Shown: positions 1 to 11,500 of the stretch, in pieces
How the letters are laid out: the number at the start of each line of letters is the position of its first letter
How positions within the stretch are numbered: the stretch's first letter is position 1
Source of the DNA: Heterotrichella gracilis
Lineage: Eukaryota; Sar; Xanthophyceae; Tribonematales; Xanthonemataceae
Length of the DNA stretch: 64,000 bases
Reading direction: 5' to 3'
Assembly: GCA_032358255.1 (NCBI GenBank)
Contig: JAULBX010001226.1
Location: forward strand, 2,943 to 66,942
Made by a program: the position numbers and the translations under genes
The notes under the pieces: model-generated
What the model was told of the DNA's origin: nothing
The model's input: only the letters and a program-made list of their open reading frames with translations
Database searches by the model: none

Positions 1-295
1 TCTAGGGTGCTGCATTATATAAGGAGCTTTTTTAAAGCTGTATTGGAGGTACCAAGCCGCCGCTGCCCTGGGGCGTGAGGGTGATTGTGCTGGCGTTCAG
101 GTGAGGGTTTGGATGTGAAAGGGCTGTGGCTGGGGAATCATGAGTGGGCAATGGGCGACATTTAAGCCTATTGTTTTCTAGGGTGCTGCATTATATAAGG
201 AGCTTTTTTAAAGCTGTATTGGAGGTACCAAGCCGCCGCTGCCCTGGGGCGTGGGGGTGATTGTGCTGGCGTTCAGGTGAGGATTTGGATGTGAA
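1..295 (+). repeat. Two tandem copies of a lipase exon 3' edge plus donor
   Basis: Two copies of a unit of about 170 bp begin near 1 and 175 (tctagggtgctgcattatat...). Each ends in a stretch coding LPWGV-VIVLAFR followed by a donor (caggtgagg). The same 3' edge ends the real oxyanion-strand exon of lipase copy B at 15621-15751 and the extra copy at 15845-15946. Both copies here carry an in-frame TAA upstream of the edge, so they are not usable whole exons. The true equivalent exon of copy A must lie before the window. Confidence 0.75.
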
Positions 296-550
296 AGGGT
301 TGTGGCTGGGGCTGCTACACGAGGGAGCAATTGGCTCCATATCAGCCTCTTTTTCTCAGATGCTGCAGTGCCTAAGTAACACCAAAAACGCAATCCTTGC
401 ATGTGCTATTTCCCCAGGACCATGCAGCCGCATACATTTGCACACAGGGACCAAAACACAAAACCGCACACTAGTTTCCCAATCCCCACACGTGGTCCTT
501 CCATCCCAACAAAAGAACAGAACCCCCATAACCCCTTTTTCCATCCCCAG

Positions 551-3494
551 GGGCACCGACAGCCGCAAGAACGCTCAGGCCGACCTACAGGTGTGCCGCA
601 TCAGCCACCCCCCTACCAGGGGCGCGCTGATGGCGGGTACGCGTCCGCTGGTGCACCGGGGGTTCTACTTCACGTACAAGGGGGCGGGGCTGGATGTGAA
701 GCTGCTTGCCAGGGTGCAGGAGCTGCTGGAGGAGGTGGGAGGTGCTGCGGCAGAGACACGGGTGAGGCTGAGTAGGGTTTTGGCTTAGGGTTTAGGTTTA
801 GGGTTTGGGTGCAGGAGCTGCTGGAGGAGGTGGGAGGTGCTGCGGCAGAGACACGGGTGAGGCTGAGTAGGGTTTTGGCTCAGGGTTTAGGGTTTGGGGT
901 TTGGGTGCAGGAGCTGCTGGAGGAGGTGGGAGGGGCTGCGGCAGAGACACGGGTGAGGCTGGTGGCTGGCTTAATTGCTTGTCCAGATATACTTTGCTAC
1001 ACCTTGCTTATGTGCTTGTTACAACTAGCTAATTAGGTCGATGCTGATTTGGGTAGGCCCATGGATTTGGCGATAACCTGCTTGTGCAGTTGCCAAGGTC
1101 TCTGCGTAGGGTTCCTGCGTAGGGTTCCTTGCAGACCTCGACTGGCATTGTACCCCACCCAAGCTTCCCCTCCGTGCCATCTGCCCTGCTCCCCTTCATG
1201 GTGTATGAAAATATGTCCTCCCCACAGATTCTCGTGACTGGTCACTCCCTTGGTGGTGCGGTTGCCACCCTGGCTGCCATCGACATCCAGACCCAGGTGG
1301 TGAAACCCCACTACCCTAAGGCTAGGGTTTCATGCTACACCTATGGGGCGCCACGCACTGGCAACCACAGGTTTGCCACAGAGTTTGAGGAGCGTGTGAG
1401 GGACACCTGGCACCTCATCAACGATCAGGTGCGATGAGGTCAGATCAGATCAGATTAAATTATCTTCGGTGAGGTGAGGAGTTTGCATCCGAGTGTGAAG
1501 AGCGTGTGCAGGACACCTGGCACCTATCAATGATCACTTGCGATGAGAACATATCAGATTAGATCATCCCAGCGTGCCTTCAAATTAAACCAGTGGACTA
1601 ATCAAGGACTTGGTACACGTGTTGCCACAAGATGTTCATCATGTACGATTGTACCTTCCATTAACAGATACAATTGTATAGTTGCGAATTACACCAATCA
1701 TACTCCTGATCAACAGATTCTGTGACCACAGTTACAAAGAATCTTTGTTTTCTGCCCTCTATGTGTTTAATATCCAGTTATATGGTCCCTTTCAGCATGC
1801 AGCATCTGTTGCCGTGGGTTGGCCAAGCTGTTGATGGTGTACACAGTACAGAACATGCATCCAAATCCTACAACTACAGTCTTATCATGTGCAGGACCTG
1901 GTGCCGCGCGTGGGCAAGCTGCTCATTATGTACAAAGTTACTTTCAATCTCATCACGATTCATCATTACAATTACATCAGAAATCCTACAAATACCTCTT
2001 TTCCATGTGCAGGACCTGGTGCCTCGTGTGGGCAAGCTGTTCATTATGTACAATACAGTTGCAATTATGAGTTGCAATTAGTAATCGTAACCACAATTAC
2101 CAATCAGTATCACAATGGCTAGTACCCAACAAACATGCAATTTTATGTGCAGGACCTTGTGCCGCGTGTGGGCAAGCTGTTCATTATGTACAAGCGAGGG
2201 GGTCAGCGCGTTATCATCAATCGCAGGGGGGACATGATAGTCAGGCCATCAGCGGTGGAGCTCAACGTGCACCAGGCGCCACGTGCGTCGGAAAACCCTA
2301 AACCCTGCATTTCAAAACCCCAGACCCAAAACCCTACACAGCGGTGGAGCTCAATGTGCACCAGGCGCCATGTGCATGGGAAAACCCTAAACCCTGCACC
2401 CCAAAGCCCTAAACGCTAAATATCGGCGGAGGTCAATATGTTCCAGGCGCCACGTGCGTGCCACAGTTGCCCTTTAGCAGCAAAATCACGCCAGCTCAGG
2501 GCTGCATGGCATGCATGTCATTGTTTGGCTAAATACATGCATTCCAGCACAGCAGCCAGGATATCACCCAGCCTTGCATATAATGGACAGCAAACTCATG
2601 CCAGGTCAGGGCTGTATGGCGTGTATGCAGGGATGTATTTGTGTACATCACTGACTGCAGCCCATTGGTCCGTGTGCAAACGGTCGCAAGCAGTCCATTC
2701 CTGGCACTGTTTGCCCCCACTTGCTTACACTACCATGGTGTGCGTGCAGTTGGCAGCGTGAACGACCACTTCCTGTGGGCCTACATGCGTGCGCTGGGGT
2801 GCGTGATGGAGGCCCAGTTCACCGACAAGTGCATGGATGGGGGTGCAGAAGGTGTGAAGCAGCTCCTCAGGAATCCACTGCTGAGGAAACAGGTGAGGGA
2901 CTGCAGGGAAACGTAATGGCACCCGCGCTATCCATTGGTTTGTAGTGGCAGGGACCCTAGAAACCCTCGACAAGGTTTTGTTGAAGCAGCTGATGCACTG
3001 CACCCTGCCGAGGAGACAGCCAGGTACGCTCGAATTTTTATTACAAACATGCATCTTTATAAGAAAATAAAGACCAGTAATTATGATTAATCATTAGACG
3101 TTAATTATACATTTCTTCAAGGCAAGTGCACATGCGCAATTGTATCCTGCCACTGTTGACACCATTTTGTGGTCCCAAACGCCACTGAAACCCTACCCCA
3201 GACCCTCACACACCCTTGCCCCATCCGCAGATGATTGAGAAGCACATCCTGCACACCAAGGTGGTTGTCAAGGGGGGGAACGTGGATCTCCACGTCTCAG
3301 AATCAGTGAAGAAGGGGAAGAAAGCGCCGGGGGCCGCCGCCGCAGCCGCTGGGGTTGACGGGGATGGTGGCGGGGATGGGGTTGGGGATATAGTGGATGA
3401 CTGGGCGGCAGATGCTCGCAAGCCTGAGCTGCTGGCTGCGGCAACGCTGCGGACCAGGGCGGTGGATGTGTCGGGGGTGGAGTCAGGGGTTTAG
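551..3494 (+). CDS. Class 3 lipase domain, 3' part of gene (copy A)
   Basis: The gene is cut by the left window edge. Exons are 551-761, 1228-1428, 2153-2282, 2750-2892 and 3231-3494, with phases that close from junction to junction, giving the last 315 residues. The first exon opens with GTDSRKNAQADL, the segment after the oxyanion strand. The second has the nucleophile elbow VTGHSLGGAVATLA and the YGAPRTGN motif. The third begins with DLVPR, whose Asp is the likely catalytic acid, and the fourth has SVNDHFLWAYM with the likely catalytic His. Family knowledge: such alpha/beta hydrolases cleave acylglycerols or phospholipid-derived diacylglycerol. The last exon is low in complexity (Ala/Gly/Asp) and its stop TAG falls inside a TTTAGGG repeat. 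It is nearly identical exon by exon to copy B; whether it had the same membrane N-terminus cannot be seen. Confidence 0.85.
806..962 (+). repeat. Two extra copies of lipase A exon 3' edge
   Basis: The segment gtgcaggagctgctggagga..., coding QELLEEVGGAAAETR and ending in the donor gtgagg, occurs in the real exon (about 714-761) and again near 811 and 906. The copies are joined by tttagggttt-type spacers. Their orientation matches the gene and they lie downstream of the donor they copy. Confidence 0.85.
1475..2075 (+). repeat. Degenerate exon-edge copies in the lipase A intron before the catalytic-Asp exon
   Basis: Near 1480-1545 lies a copy of the 3' edge of exon 1228-1428 (gaggacacctggcacct-like, ending near a degraded donor). 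Near 1797, 1889 and 2010 lie three copies of the 5' edge of the next exon. Two keep the acceptor (catgtgcag) and code DLVPR-VGKL-IMY. The real exon starts at 2153. The copies break off after about 45 exon bases into AT-rich sequence. Confidence 0.8.
2335..2465 (+). repeat. Copies of the 3' edge of the lipase A catalytic-Asp exon
   Basis: Two copies of the edge ggtggagctcaacgtgcac...ccac|gtgcgt lie near 2342 and 2421, just after the true donor at 2283. CCCTAAA-type spacers surround them. A further shorter copy sits at about 4405-4430, well downstream of the gene. Confidence 0.75.
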
Positions 3495-3794
3495 GGTTTA
3501 GGACCAGGGCCATGGATGTGACGGGGTTGGAGGGGGTGGGGGTGGAGTGAGGTGGCGCGTGGTGGGTGTTGGAAGTGGGGATGGTGGAAGTGGGGATGGT
3601 GGTGGGGAGGAGAACAAAATGGCAGGACCGTCACAGCGATTGCGTGTTCCTTTGTTGTTTCTTTTTGTCTTGCTGTCTGTGCGTCTTGCAACCGTTTGCG
3701 CTGTTGTTTTTTTTGCCGCGTCATGCATTCGGGGGTTTTCAGCACCCAGTGGGGCAGTATTGCTTATGAACCGTGTCCCCAACGTCACACGGTC

Positions 3795-4160
3795 ATAGTG
3801 TAATATAATATGTCAATGACCCTGTGACATATGTGTGCCAAGATGACTGCTGACTAATTTATTTAAACCCACCTGCAGCTGCTTTGAAACACCGTGCTTC
3901 TGGCCAGGCTTGGCGGTTAGCTGGAGGGTTGACTGCCGGGGATGTAACTGGTTTGCCCTCACAGAATCTGATTGAGAACAACACTGCAGATGTAAATTGG
4001 CCTGGGACAGCCCTACAATTTGAACTCCCAGCATTTTCTGGGCAAGTCCCTGGAAGCTTCAGCCTTTGAGCGTTTTAGCGAGCGTCAGCAGACACTTTCG
4101 ACAACGAGGCTAACGTCTTTCTCCTGTTCGCACGCGCAAGGCGTGCACTTTTCTTTGACT
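3795..4160. other. 3' flank of lipase A, no gene seen
   Basis: AT-richer sequence after the stop codon. Part of it (about 4015-4060, gaactcccagcattttctgg) matches 20145-20170 downstream of copy B, so the duplication extends past the lipase gene. No coding signal was found. Confidence 0.5.
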
Positions 4161-4165
4161 GTCAT

Positions 4166-6141
4166 TTGACGACTCCACTGGCAGTAACGCAGAGCCCCCA
4201 CGCCCGGGCTCCTGCCAAGTTTGTGGGTAACGCAGTGTCGTGCCGCCATGGTACAAAGAGGCTGTACACAGCGAGAAACGGGGGAACTACGCCAGGCAAT
4301 CGTGGAAGACTGACCAGGGCCTCGCCACCAGAAATTAAGGAGGCTGGGAGTCGATCAGTAAGGACCTTTCCAGGAAACTCCAGACCCCAAACCCTAAACC
4401 CTGAACAGCGGTGGAGCTCAATGTGCACCAGCCAAGGCAAGTTTATAGGGTTTTGGGGTGTAGGGTTAATGGGGCCATTAACCCTGCACACCCCAAAACC
4501 CTATAGATATACAGTCCTCATGTGGTCAGGGTTACTCTGTTCACGTTCCAGGAAATGGCTGTGTAATACTGGCTGCGGAGGTGGTGGCTGTCCGCATGTC
4601 ACGTCACCTTGCTTGGCTACCCCGCAGCTCCTTTTGGCGCCACTGCCCTGCAAGTGTGCATTGAGCAGTTGTGTGTATGCATGCAGCGGGGAACCGCCTT
4701 CCTCACAGACGATTGTTCTACGCAACAGTGTTCAGTAGCCGCTGCAGTGACTTATTTTCATTAAAATATTATCACTTTTGTCATTATTACAATTATAATA
4801 ATAATTATTATTATTATTACTGCCTGCGGTGCCTGGACGTTGCTACATGGTTTGCCGGTTACATGCATACAAAGGGGCCTGTCTGATTAAGTCTATAGGT
4901 GGAGTGCAATATATGAAGGGGGAAAAAAGTTTTTTTTTGTGCAACAATATTAAAATAGTATGTACCGCACCTAGATCCTCAGCAGTTGTCAATCGTCCAC
5001 ATAGGCTGCAATGGTAGGGTCACGTGAAGGAACAAACCAGCCTCCAAGGCTAGCTGGCTCTCTCCCACTCGTGCACTTCCTCAATTAATGCTACTAGATA
5101 TTCATGAACCACTTGTGATTATATCTTACTTCACAGATCGAGAGGGAGCAGCTGGAGCAGGCACGGGCGAGGGCGAGTGAGCTTCTTGAACAGTTGGAGC
5201 AGGCGCAAAGCCAGGCCATGGCGGGTCTACAGGAGCTGAACCAGGCTGTGCTCCAGGTAGGCAGAACATTGTTTCCAAGCTGTCCTTTCCCGGGAAGTAG
5301 TGGATAGGAGGTACCGGCATGGTAGTAGTACTACCTTTGGGTATTAATGGACAGGAGGGCAAGGCATTTTCCTTTGGCATTGCCTCCTCATTGACGAGCA
5401 CACATTGTGTGCATGGACAGGCTACATAGATGTTGTATAAACAACTTTTTATTACACCTTAAAAATACTTTCTGTATTTGATGTTATAACCGTGAATTAT
5501 CTGTTTGTTTTTGAGACCAGGCCACGGCGCACAAGCAGGCGCTTGAAAAGGAACTGGGCCATGCCATGCCGGCCCTTCAGCAGCTGGAGCGACCGCACAT
5601 GGATGCAGAGAGTGCTGCGGCCAAGGAGAGGGACTAGCACCTTGCAGCGGAACAGCTGGTGAGCCGCCAAAATGATCGAGTTTCATTGCCACGGCGATAA
5701 ACTTGCTTAACATTGCTGTGAAGAGTAAAAGATGCGTTGCCACGACATTGCAGCGGCCTCCCTCTACCTGGGTGCGGTAAGGTTATCACCTTGACACAGT
5801 GGCACCGACCACCACCTACCAGCTTTTTGACTACATATCAACCCAGGGTTGAACCGGTGAGCAGCGAGGCGCCTTCCTGCCGTCTCCCAGGCAACATTGT
5901 GGTCTGATCAGAGTTGTTGCCTCAGCTTGGTACATTACCATGTGCAGGTGGGGGTCTCAGCTGAGCAGGAGGACGTCGATGCTGGATATTCTGATCCACG
6001 CTTGCCCCTTTGGCTTGAGAACTTCCCCTTCCTGGTTTTTGGCATGCGCCTTTTGCAAGAGGACTTCCTCGTTATCATTCGTATAATTGTTGTAGTGCCG
6101 CCAGCTTCGCGCTGACTATGTACATCTTGCTTGGCAAATAG
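4166..6141 (+). pseudogene. Coiled-coil, tail-anchored protein gene, decayed copy A
   Basis: Pieces line up with copy B at 20345-22017. The first exon, 4166-4357, codes a basic stretch with RAPAKFVGNAVSC and RGRLTRAS and ends in a good donor (gtaagg), but the ATG seen in copy B is TTG here. Exon 5137-5256 is a coiled coil (IEREQLEQARARASELLEQ). Exon 5521-5658 continues it (HKQALEKELGHAMPALQQL) but has an in-frame TAG at 5635 before its donor. A final segment ending at 6141 codes a degraded membrane tail (MYILLGK then stop). The missing ATG, the mid-exon stop and frame loss in the tail suggest a pseudogene. Function unknown; a coiled coil plus C-terminal anchor is seen in many membrane-tethering proteins. 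Confidence 0.4.
4444..4505. repeat. Long inverted repeat made of telomere-like sequence
   Basis: The left arm tatagggttttggggtgt plus agggttaatgg pairs with the right arm ccattaaccct plus acaccccaaaaccctata, leaving a 2-base bulge and a very short loop. The arms contain the TAGGGTT motif, so opposite orientations of the telomere-like repeat meet here. Confidence 0.8.
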
Positions 6142-8543
6142 GAAGGTAAACAGGGTGGACATGTGGGTATAGTATGGGACTAGTCTGTACTGGACCTTCC
6201 AGCATGTTTTGTTTTGGCTTTGTTTTGGGTGTGTCATTGGGCTCATCTTTTGTCTAGGGGCTCCCTGAGCGGTAGGACTCACGAGCGCAAGTTTCAAACT
6301 ATTCCAACCCTGGGCGCTGTTCTTGGTGTTCAAAGCACAATTTACTCTTGTACAGGTAATTAAATGTTTCACAGAACTGAGATCATCAACGCTGCAAGCC
6401 ACTTTCCGTGACGGTCAGGTGGGAGGCACACCATATAGCCTGCTGCCTCATCCAATCCGCCAAGTTCCTTTTTCCTTGGGAAAGTCCCTAACGTTCAATC
6501 ATTGTGCTGCCTCACGCAGTTTTGATGCTATGCCCAAGGACGCAAACAATGGTGTGGCCAGCATGAGCACCATCTAGACCAAGACGTGGTGGAGTGGTTG
6601 CCCTTGACCCTTGTGGAGGGTCTCCTGGGTTGACGCCAGCTTGCACTGCCTTGGGCGAGTGTTGGGAGAGGTGATTCTGCTTCCGCTGGGGGTTCGTTGT
6701 GCATGTTATGCATGTGGTGAGCTCTGGTGCAGCCTAGGTGTGTGTAGAGTTCGAACGGCTCCTTTTGATGCGAGCAGTCAAAACCTTAAAAGGGTATGGG
6801 CTGAGAACAGCTATTCAGGTTTGATCTGGATCTTTTGCCCATCTTTGCAAGACCGCCTGTGGGTCATACCCGTCTGTAACATCACAACCTAGGTTACTCA
6901 CCAGTGGGAATCATGCGCTTGTTTCCTCGTCACCTCCAGAAGGGGTGGGTGGGGGGAGTGCCGCAGATGGCATGCAGCTAGTTGGCGCTAATAATAATAG
7001 AGGCCCACCACTCCCTTTAGGTTTGCATATCCATATGCAGGTTTGATTCCAAGTGGCAATGTGCTTGGCCCATGGGATATTCCTCATCGATGGTTGCCCT
7101 TATTAATGAAGCACACAGATACATGTATTGACGCCAAGCGCTTACAGTCGCTCAAGCTCAGTGTGTTGTTTTGTGTCATGGCACAAAGACAGGGGACAAA
7201 ATGGCCCATCAGACGTATGCGCGCAGCACTATCACTGACACAGTGACAAATACAGTGCAGTCCAATTGCCCACCATGGCTCAATGGGCTTCGTTTGGACT
7301 GCAACCCTACCAGTAAGAAGCCTTAAAAAACCTATATCACTTTCCCTACAGTGTGCGTATGCACTGTACTGAACTGATGTGTGGCACGGTAGTCCCGACC
7401 ATGCGACGGTAGTTGCTAGCACTGGCACTTCCCATCAATCCGACCGGTGGCAAACGATGCTCTACTCGACCGGTTGACATTGCGTTGCAACAAAACAACA
7501 CCAAGGCCTCGACAGAAGTGCGAACTCCCTGCTTGGTTTGCAGGTAAGTTACTTGCTACGTATGGTTCTTGGAGTTGGGCACGAGTGATGACATATGCAT
7601 GCATGCATCGGTATGCATGCACTGTTTCCGAAATAGGGGTATCCAAACCCCGCCTGTGAACAAACAGACTGTTCAGTCGTGAAACCGTAGTATTGCACCC
7701 TTTTCACGGTGGCGCTTGGTACCGCAACGCTGCGGCACTTCACGTCCGCTACATCGAAGCATGCGGTAATCCGTGACGAGAACATAGCAACCGGAATGGG
7801 CCAATGCAAGCCCAATCCTGTCTCGGCATCTTTCCAGTGGCGAGTACTGTTAGTAGTCAATTTTCCCATAAAACGTCGCTTGCAACGGGATGTCACATTC
7901 CAAGACATGTTGCACATCCCAACCGAGTTGTGTTGGCGTGCTTATGGTTGCTAGGGCTGGCTTCGGCACCGTGGCTGGCAGTCACGTTGTATACGAGACC
8001 TGTGCGCAGTCTCTTCGTTGCAAGCCCCTGGCTTAGGTCCAACCCTAGGGTTGTCACAGTGCAACCGGCAGCCCAGCCTGTCACAGGCGTGCTGCTGCCA
8101 GCCCACAGAAACATTTTATCGGTAGCTGTACACTCGTGCCAATACACACGCTTCTTAGCGCAGGTGGGGCACTGGCAGTGGTCATTCATACGACACCAAA
8201 CCCGAGACGAACTAAGGGAGCTTTAGGGTTTGGGCCTAGGTTTAGGGTCACCTCTATGCAGCCTGCACCCCTAGAATTTTTGTTGCTCCTGTTAACGCAG
8301 CAACAGGGCACATCCCCACCACGCAATATTTAACAAGCTGGAACAAAACCCAAACCCTAGTGTGCACACGTTGCAGAAGCCCTACCGCTGGGAGCGTCCA
8401 TGACTCCCAACCCTAAACCCTAGACAGCTGGAGCATCGCGAGTGCCCATGCCAACAATGAGCCCACTGGCAAGCCACTGACAACCCCCCTAGGGTCTTAA
8501 GCCAAGCAAGAGACCCTTCCTGGGGTTCTCTCGCCAGGGTTCC
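6142..8543. other. 2.4 kb with no recognised gene
   Basis: Up to about 6360 the sequence resembles 22000-22190 after copy B, including a shared cttgtacaggtaat at the end. Beyond that I see no conserved reading frame with splice sites. There are short ATGCATGC-type runs (about 7595-7620) and a few TTTAGGG/CCCTAAA units near 8220-8430, just before the start of the next gene. The promoter of lipase copy B must lie here but I see no clear element. Confidence 0.5.
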
Positions 8544-11500
8544 ATGGCGAGTCAAGGGGGCCCTGTCGGCAGGGAGGTGGAGAATGGGGAGGGAACTGCA
8601 CCACACCCTCCTCCTGCAGGGGGGGATGTTGAGTCAGGGGCGGTGAGGGGAGGGGAGGAAATCGCTTCTGTGAGGAGCATTGAGTCAGAAGCGGTGAGGG
8701 GAGGAATGGAGCAAGGGGGGGACACTCAGCTTGACCACCAACCCGCTGCAAATGGAAGCTCCACGGGGGGTAACCCCGACCTTGCCAAGGCTCCCTCTTC
8801 TGACCCTGGGAGCGATGACCTAACCACAGGGGTGGGTGAGGAGGAGCATCTGACCCCCTACCACGTGACCAACCCTGAGACCGATGTGACCATCAAGATG
8901 GAGTACCTGTCACACAAGCAGAGCAAGGTGGGTGGGGGAGGGCCGGGTGGGGCAAACTCAAATATATCTTAGCCTTATGGGGACATCTTCTAGTCCCCAT
9001 GCAAGGGCAGAGGAACAACACCCAAGACCAATCCATATGAAAATTTTCCATATGTTTTGCAACAAGCCTGGAACCTGATCCCCTGCGTACCTGCCGGTGG
9101 ATACCCAACTCATAATATCTGTGTAATTTTTGCCGTCCTGGCCCTGGGATTGTTTGCAATTGCCTGGTTACTTGTCTGTTTGGTGAACTTGAAAATACTG
9201 CCTTTCCCCTGCCTGCAGCAACTCATCATCTCTGTGTGGCTCTTTGCCTTTGTGTCCCTGGGACTGATGATCTTCGAGCTGGTGGCAAGGCATAACGTGG
9301 TGCGTGAGGGTAGAGTTTAGGTTTTAGGGTTTTCCAGCTGGTGGCCAGGAACAAGGTGGTGGGTGAGTGTAGGGTTTTCGAGCTGGTGGCACGGCATAAC
9401 GTGATGTAGTGCTTGTACGGTCTAGGGTTTAGGGTTTAGGGTTGAATGGTGCCCAGCAAGGTGCGCCAGCTTCGGCAAGGTCACGGTGCATCATGTGGGA
9501 TGGCATGTGGTGCGAGGTGCACATGTGCAGCAAAATGTGATGCGATGTGTGCCATATATTGAATATTACTGAGCGTCACTGATCACATCACTGTGTAATG
9601 ATCCATTGGTGCCCATCCATCGCATTGCATCACATTGCAAACTCCACAGCACCGCACCAGCTGTGATCAGGTGTGATGTGATGCACTTGATCAAATGTGT
9701 TCATTACAACTGATCACTCGTGTGCACTCCCCGCCCGCTGCAGGATGCTGTCGAGATGCTGACCAATCGTAGGCTGACCATCACAGGGGTGGTGATAGGA
9801 TCAGCCTCACTAGGAGGTATGCTTTTCGTGACGGGGATGACGCTGTTTCGCCTGTGGAAGGTGCACCAAGCAAAGCTGACATGGTGCGTGGCTACCCAAT
9901 ACCCTACCACTGTGCACCAAAACCCTACCAATATGGCCAAAACCCTATAACAACGCACCGGAACCCTACCACTGCGCATTATAAACCCCTATCAAGACAC
10001 ATTACGCACCAAGTAAAGCTTACCTGTCTTGACCTCTGGTGCCAACCCGAGATACCCTACCAAACTCTGACCAACCCTGCCAAAGCCCTACTAGCCCTCT
10101 GTCCTTGCATAGCATTGATTTTACCCTACTGCACATTACCCTACCCTGCTAAGAACCACCGTGCGCAGCAGGAAGAAGCTCCAGAAGCTGGTGCTCTGAA
10201 ATGGGGTGTTTCTCCTTGTAAAGATGTTAAATGCCATTACGTATTTGGTGCCAAATATTGGCAGCTTACCCTACCAAACCCTGAGAAAGCCTACCATAAC
10301 CCTCTGCCGTCACATGCCAGATTTATCCTACTGCCTGTTTACCCTATCAACCCCTGGAAACCCCTGCACAGGAGGAACAAGCGACAGAAGGTGGTCCTCT
10401 GGAACGGGGTGTTTCTTCTCGTGCAGATGTTGAACGCCACCGCTTTTTTGGTGTCCAATGTGGCCCTAGTTGTTGACCCCAGGTGCTTTTTTGAGGAGCA
10501 CACGCAGGTCCTGCTGTGGTCCTCCTTTGTGCAATACACATGCTGGAACACGGTGCGGGACCCTCACCCTAAACCCTAAACTCTAAACCCTGTAGGGACA
10601 CGGGGCGGAAACCCTATAACCTAAACCCTGTTGGAACACGTGGCGGACACCCTAATTCCTATACCCTAAACCCTGCTGGAATGCGGTGCGGAAACCCTGT
10701 CAGGACCCCAACACTCGTTCTGAAACGCCAACGTGCATGGACATGGGGCAAAACCCCTGTCGAGAACCCAACACCGTTGCTGGAGCCAGCGTGTGATGAC
10801 CATGCCAGGGCACAACCGTTTTTAAAAATGCAGCCATTGCTGCTCATAGCTAGGTTCGAAACCCTAGGGTTGATCCTAGAGCTCAAGTAAGTCAGATGGA
10901 CCTAACGCATGCCTGCCTTACGTGACAGTCTGTATAGGGTTTAGGGTTTGCCACATCTTGCGCAGTACATGTTATCGATTGTTGGTACCCATTATTGATT
11001 TGGATCATCAATGATGTGGTTGATTTCATGAGCCAGAAATGACTTGGATCATTGATCACTGTCCTCCCTGCCTCGCAGTCTTTCCTCCTGTACCTGATGG
11101 GCGGCCATAACGTTTCCCCCTTGAAGCGTGGCTGGGTGTGGATGAAGGGCAGCGTGAGAAAAACCCTAGCCAAAACCCCAAACGCGCTGGTCATGGACAT
11201 GTCCCCACTGTACCATGCGCCAAAGCTGATCATTTGGTGCGACGGAAACCCTAACCAAACCCTAAACCCTAGCCAAAACCCCAAAGCCTCTGGTCAAGGA
11301 CAAGTCCCGATTGTACCATGTGCCTAAGCTGGCGATCTGGTGCGATGGAAATTCTAGTCAAACCTAGCCAAAACCCTACTCAAACCCTCGTAGAGTCTTT
11401 GTGGAGATCTGGGGGTTTCGTGGATATGACATCATAATATGCGCTGTGAGAACCTCACAAATCCTAATACTTTGGAGAGGGCTATTGGATATGCGCTTGG

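Noticed and set aside
9857-10372. TTTAGGG at the 5' side and CCCTAAA at the 3' side of introns pairing to bring splice sites together as a general rule
   Set aside because: True for some introns, but several have the C-rich form on the 5' side as well (after exons 3, 4, 5 and 6 of the lipase), so the rule fails.
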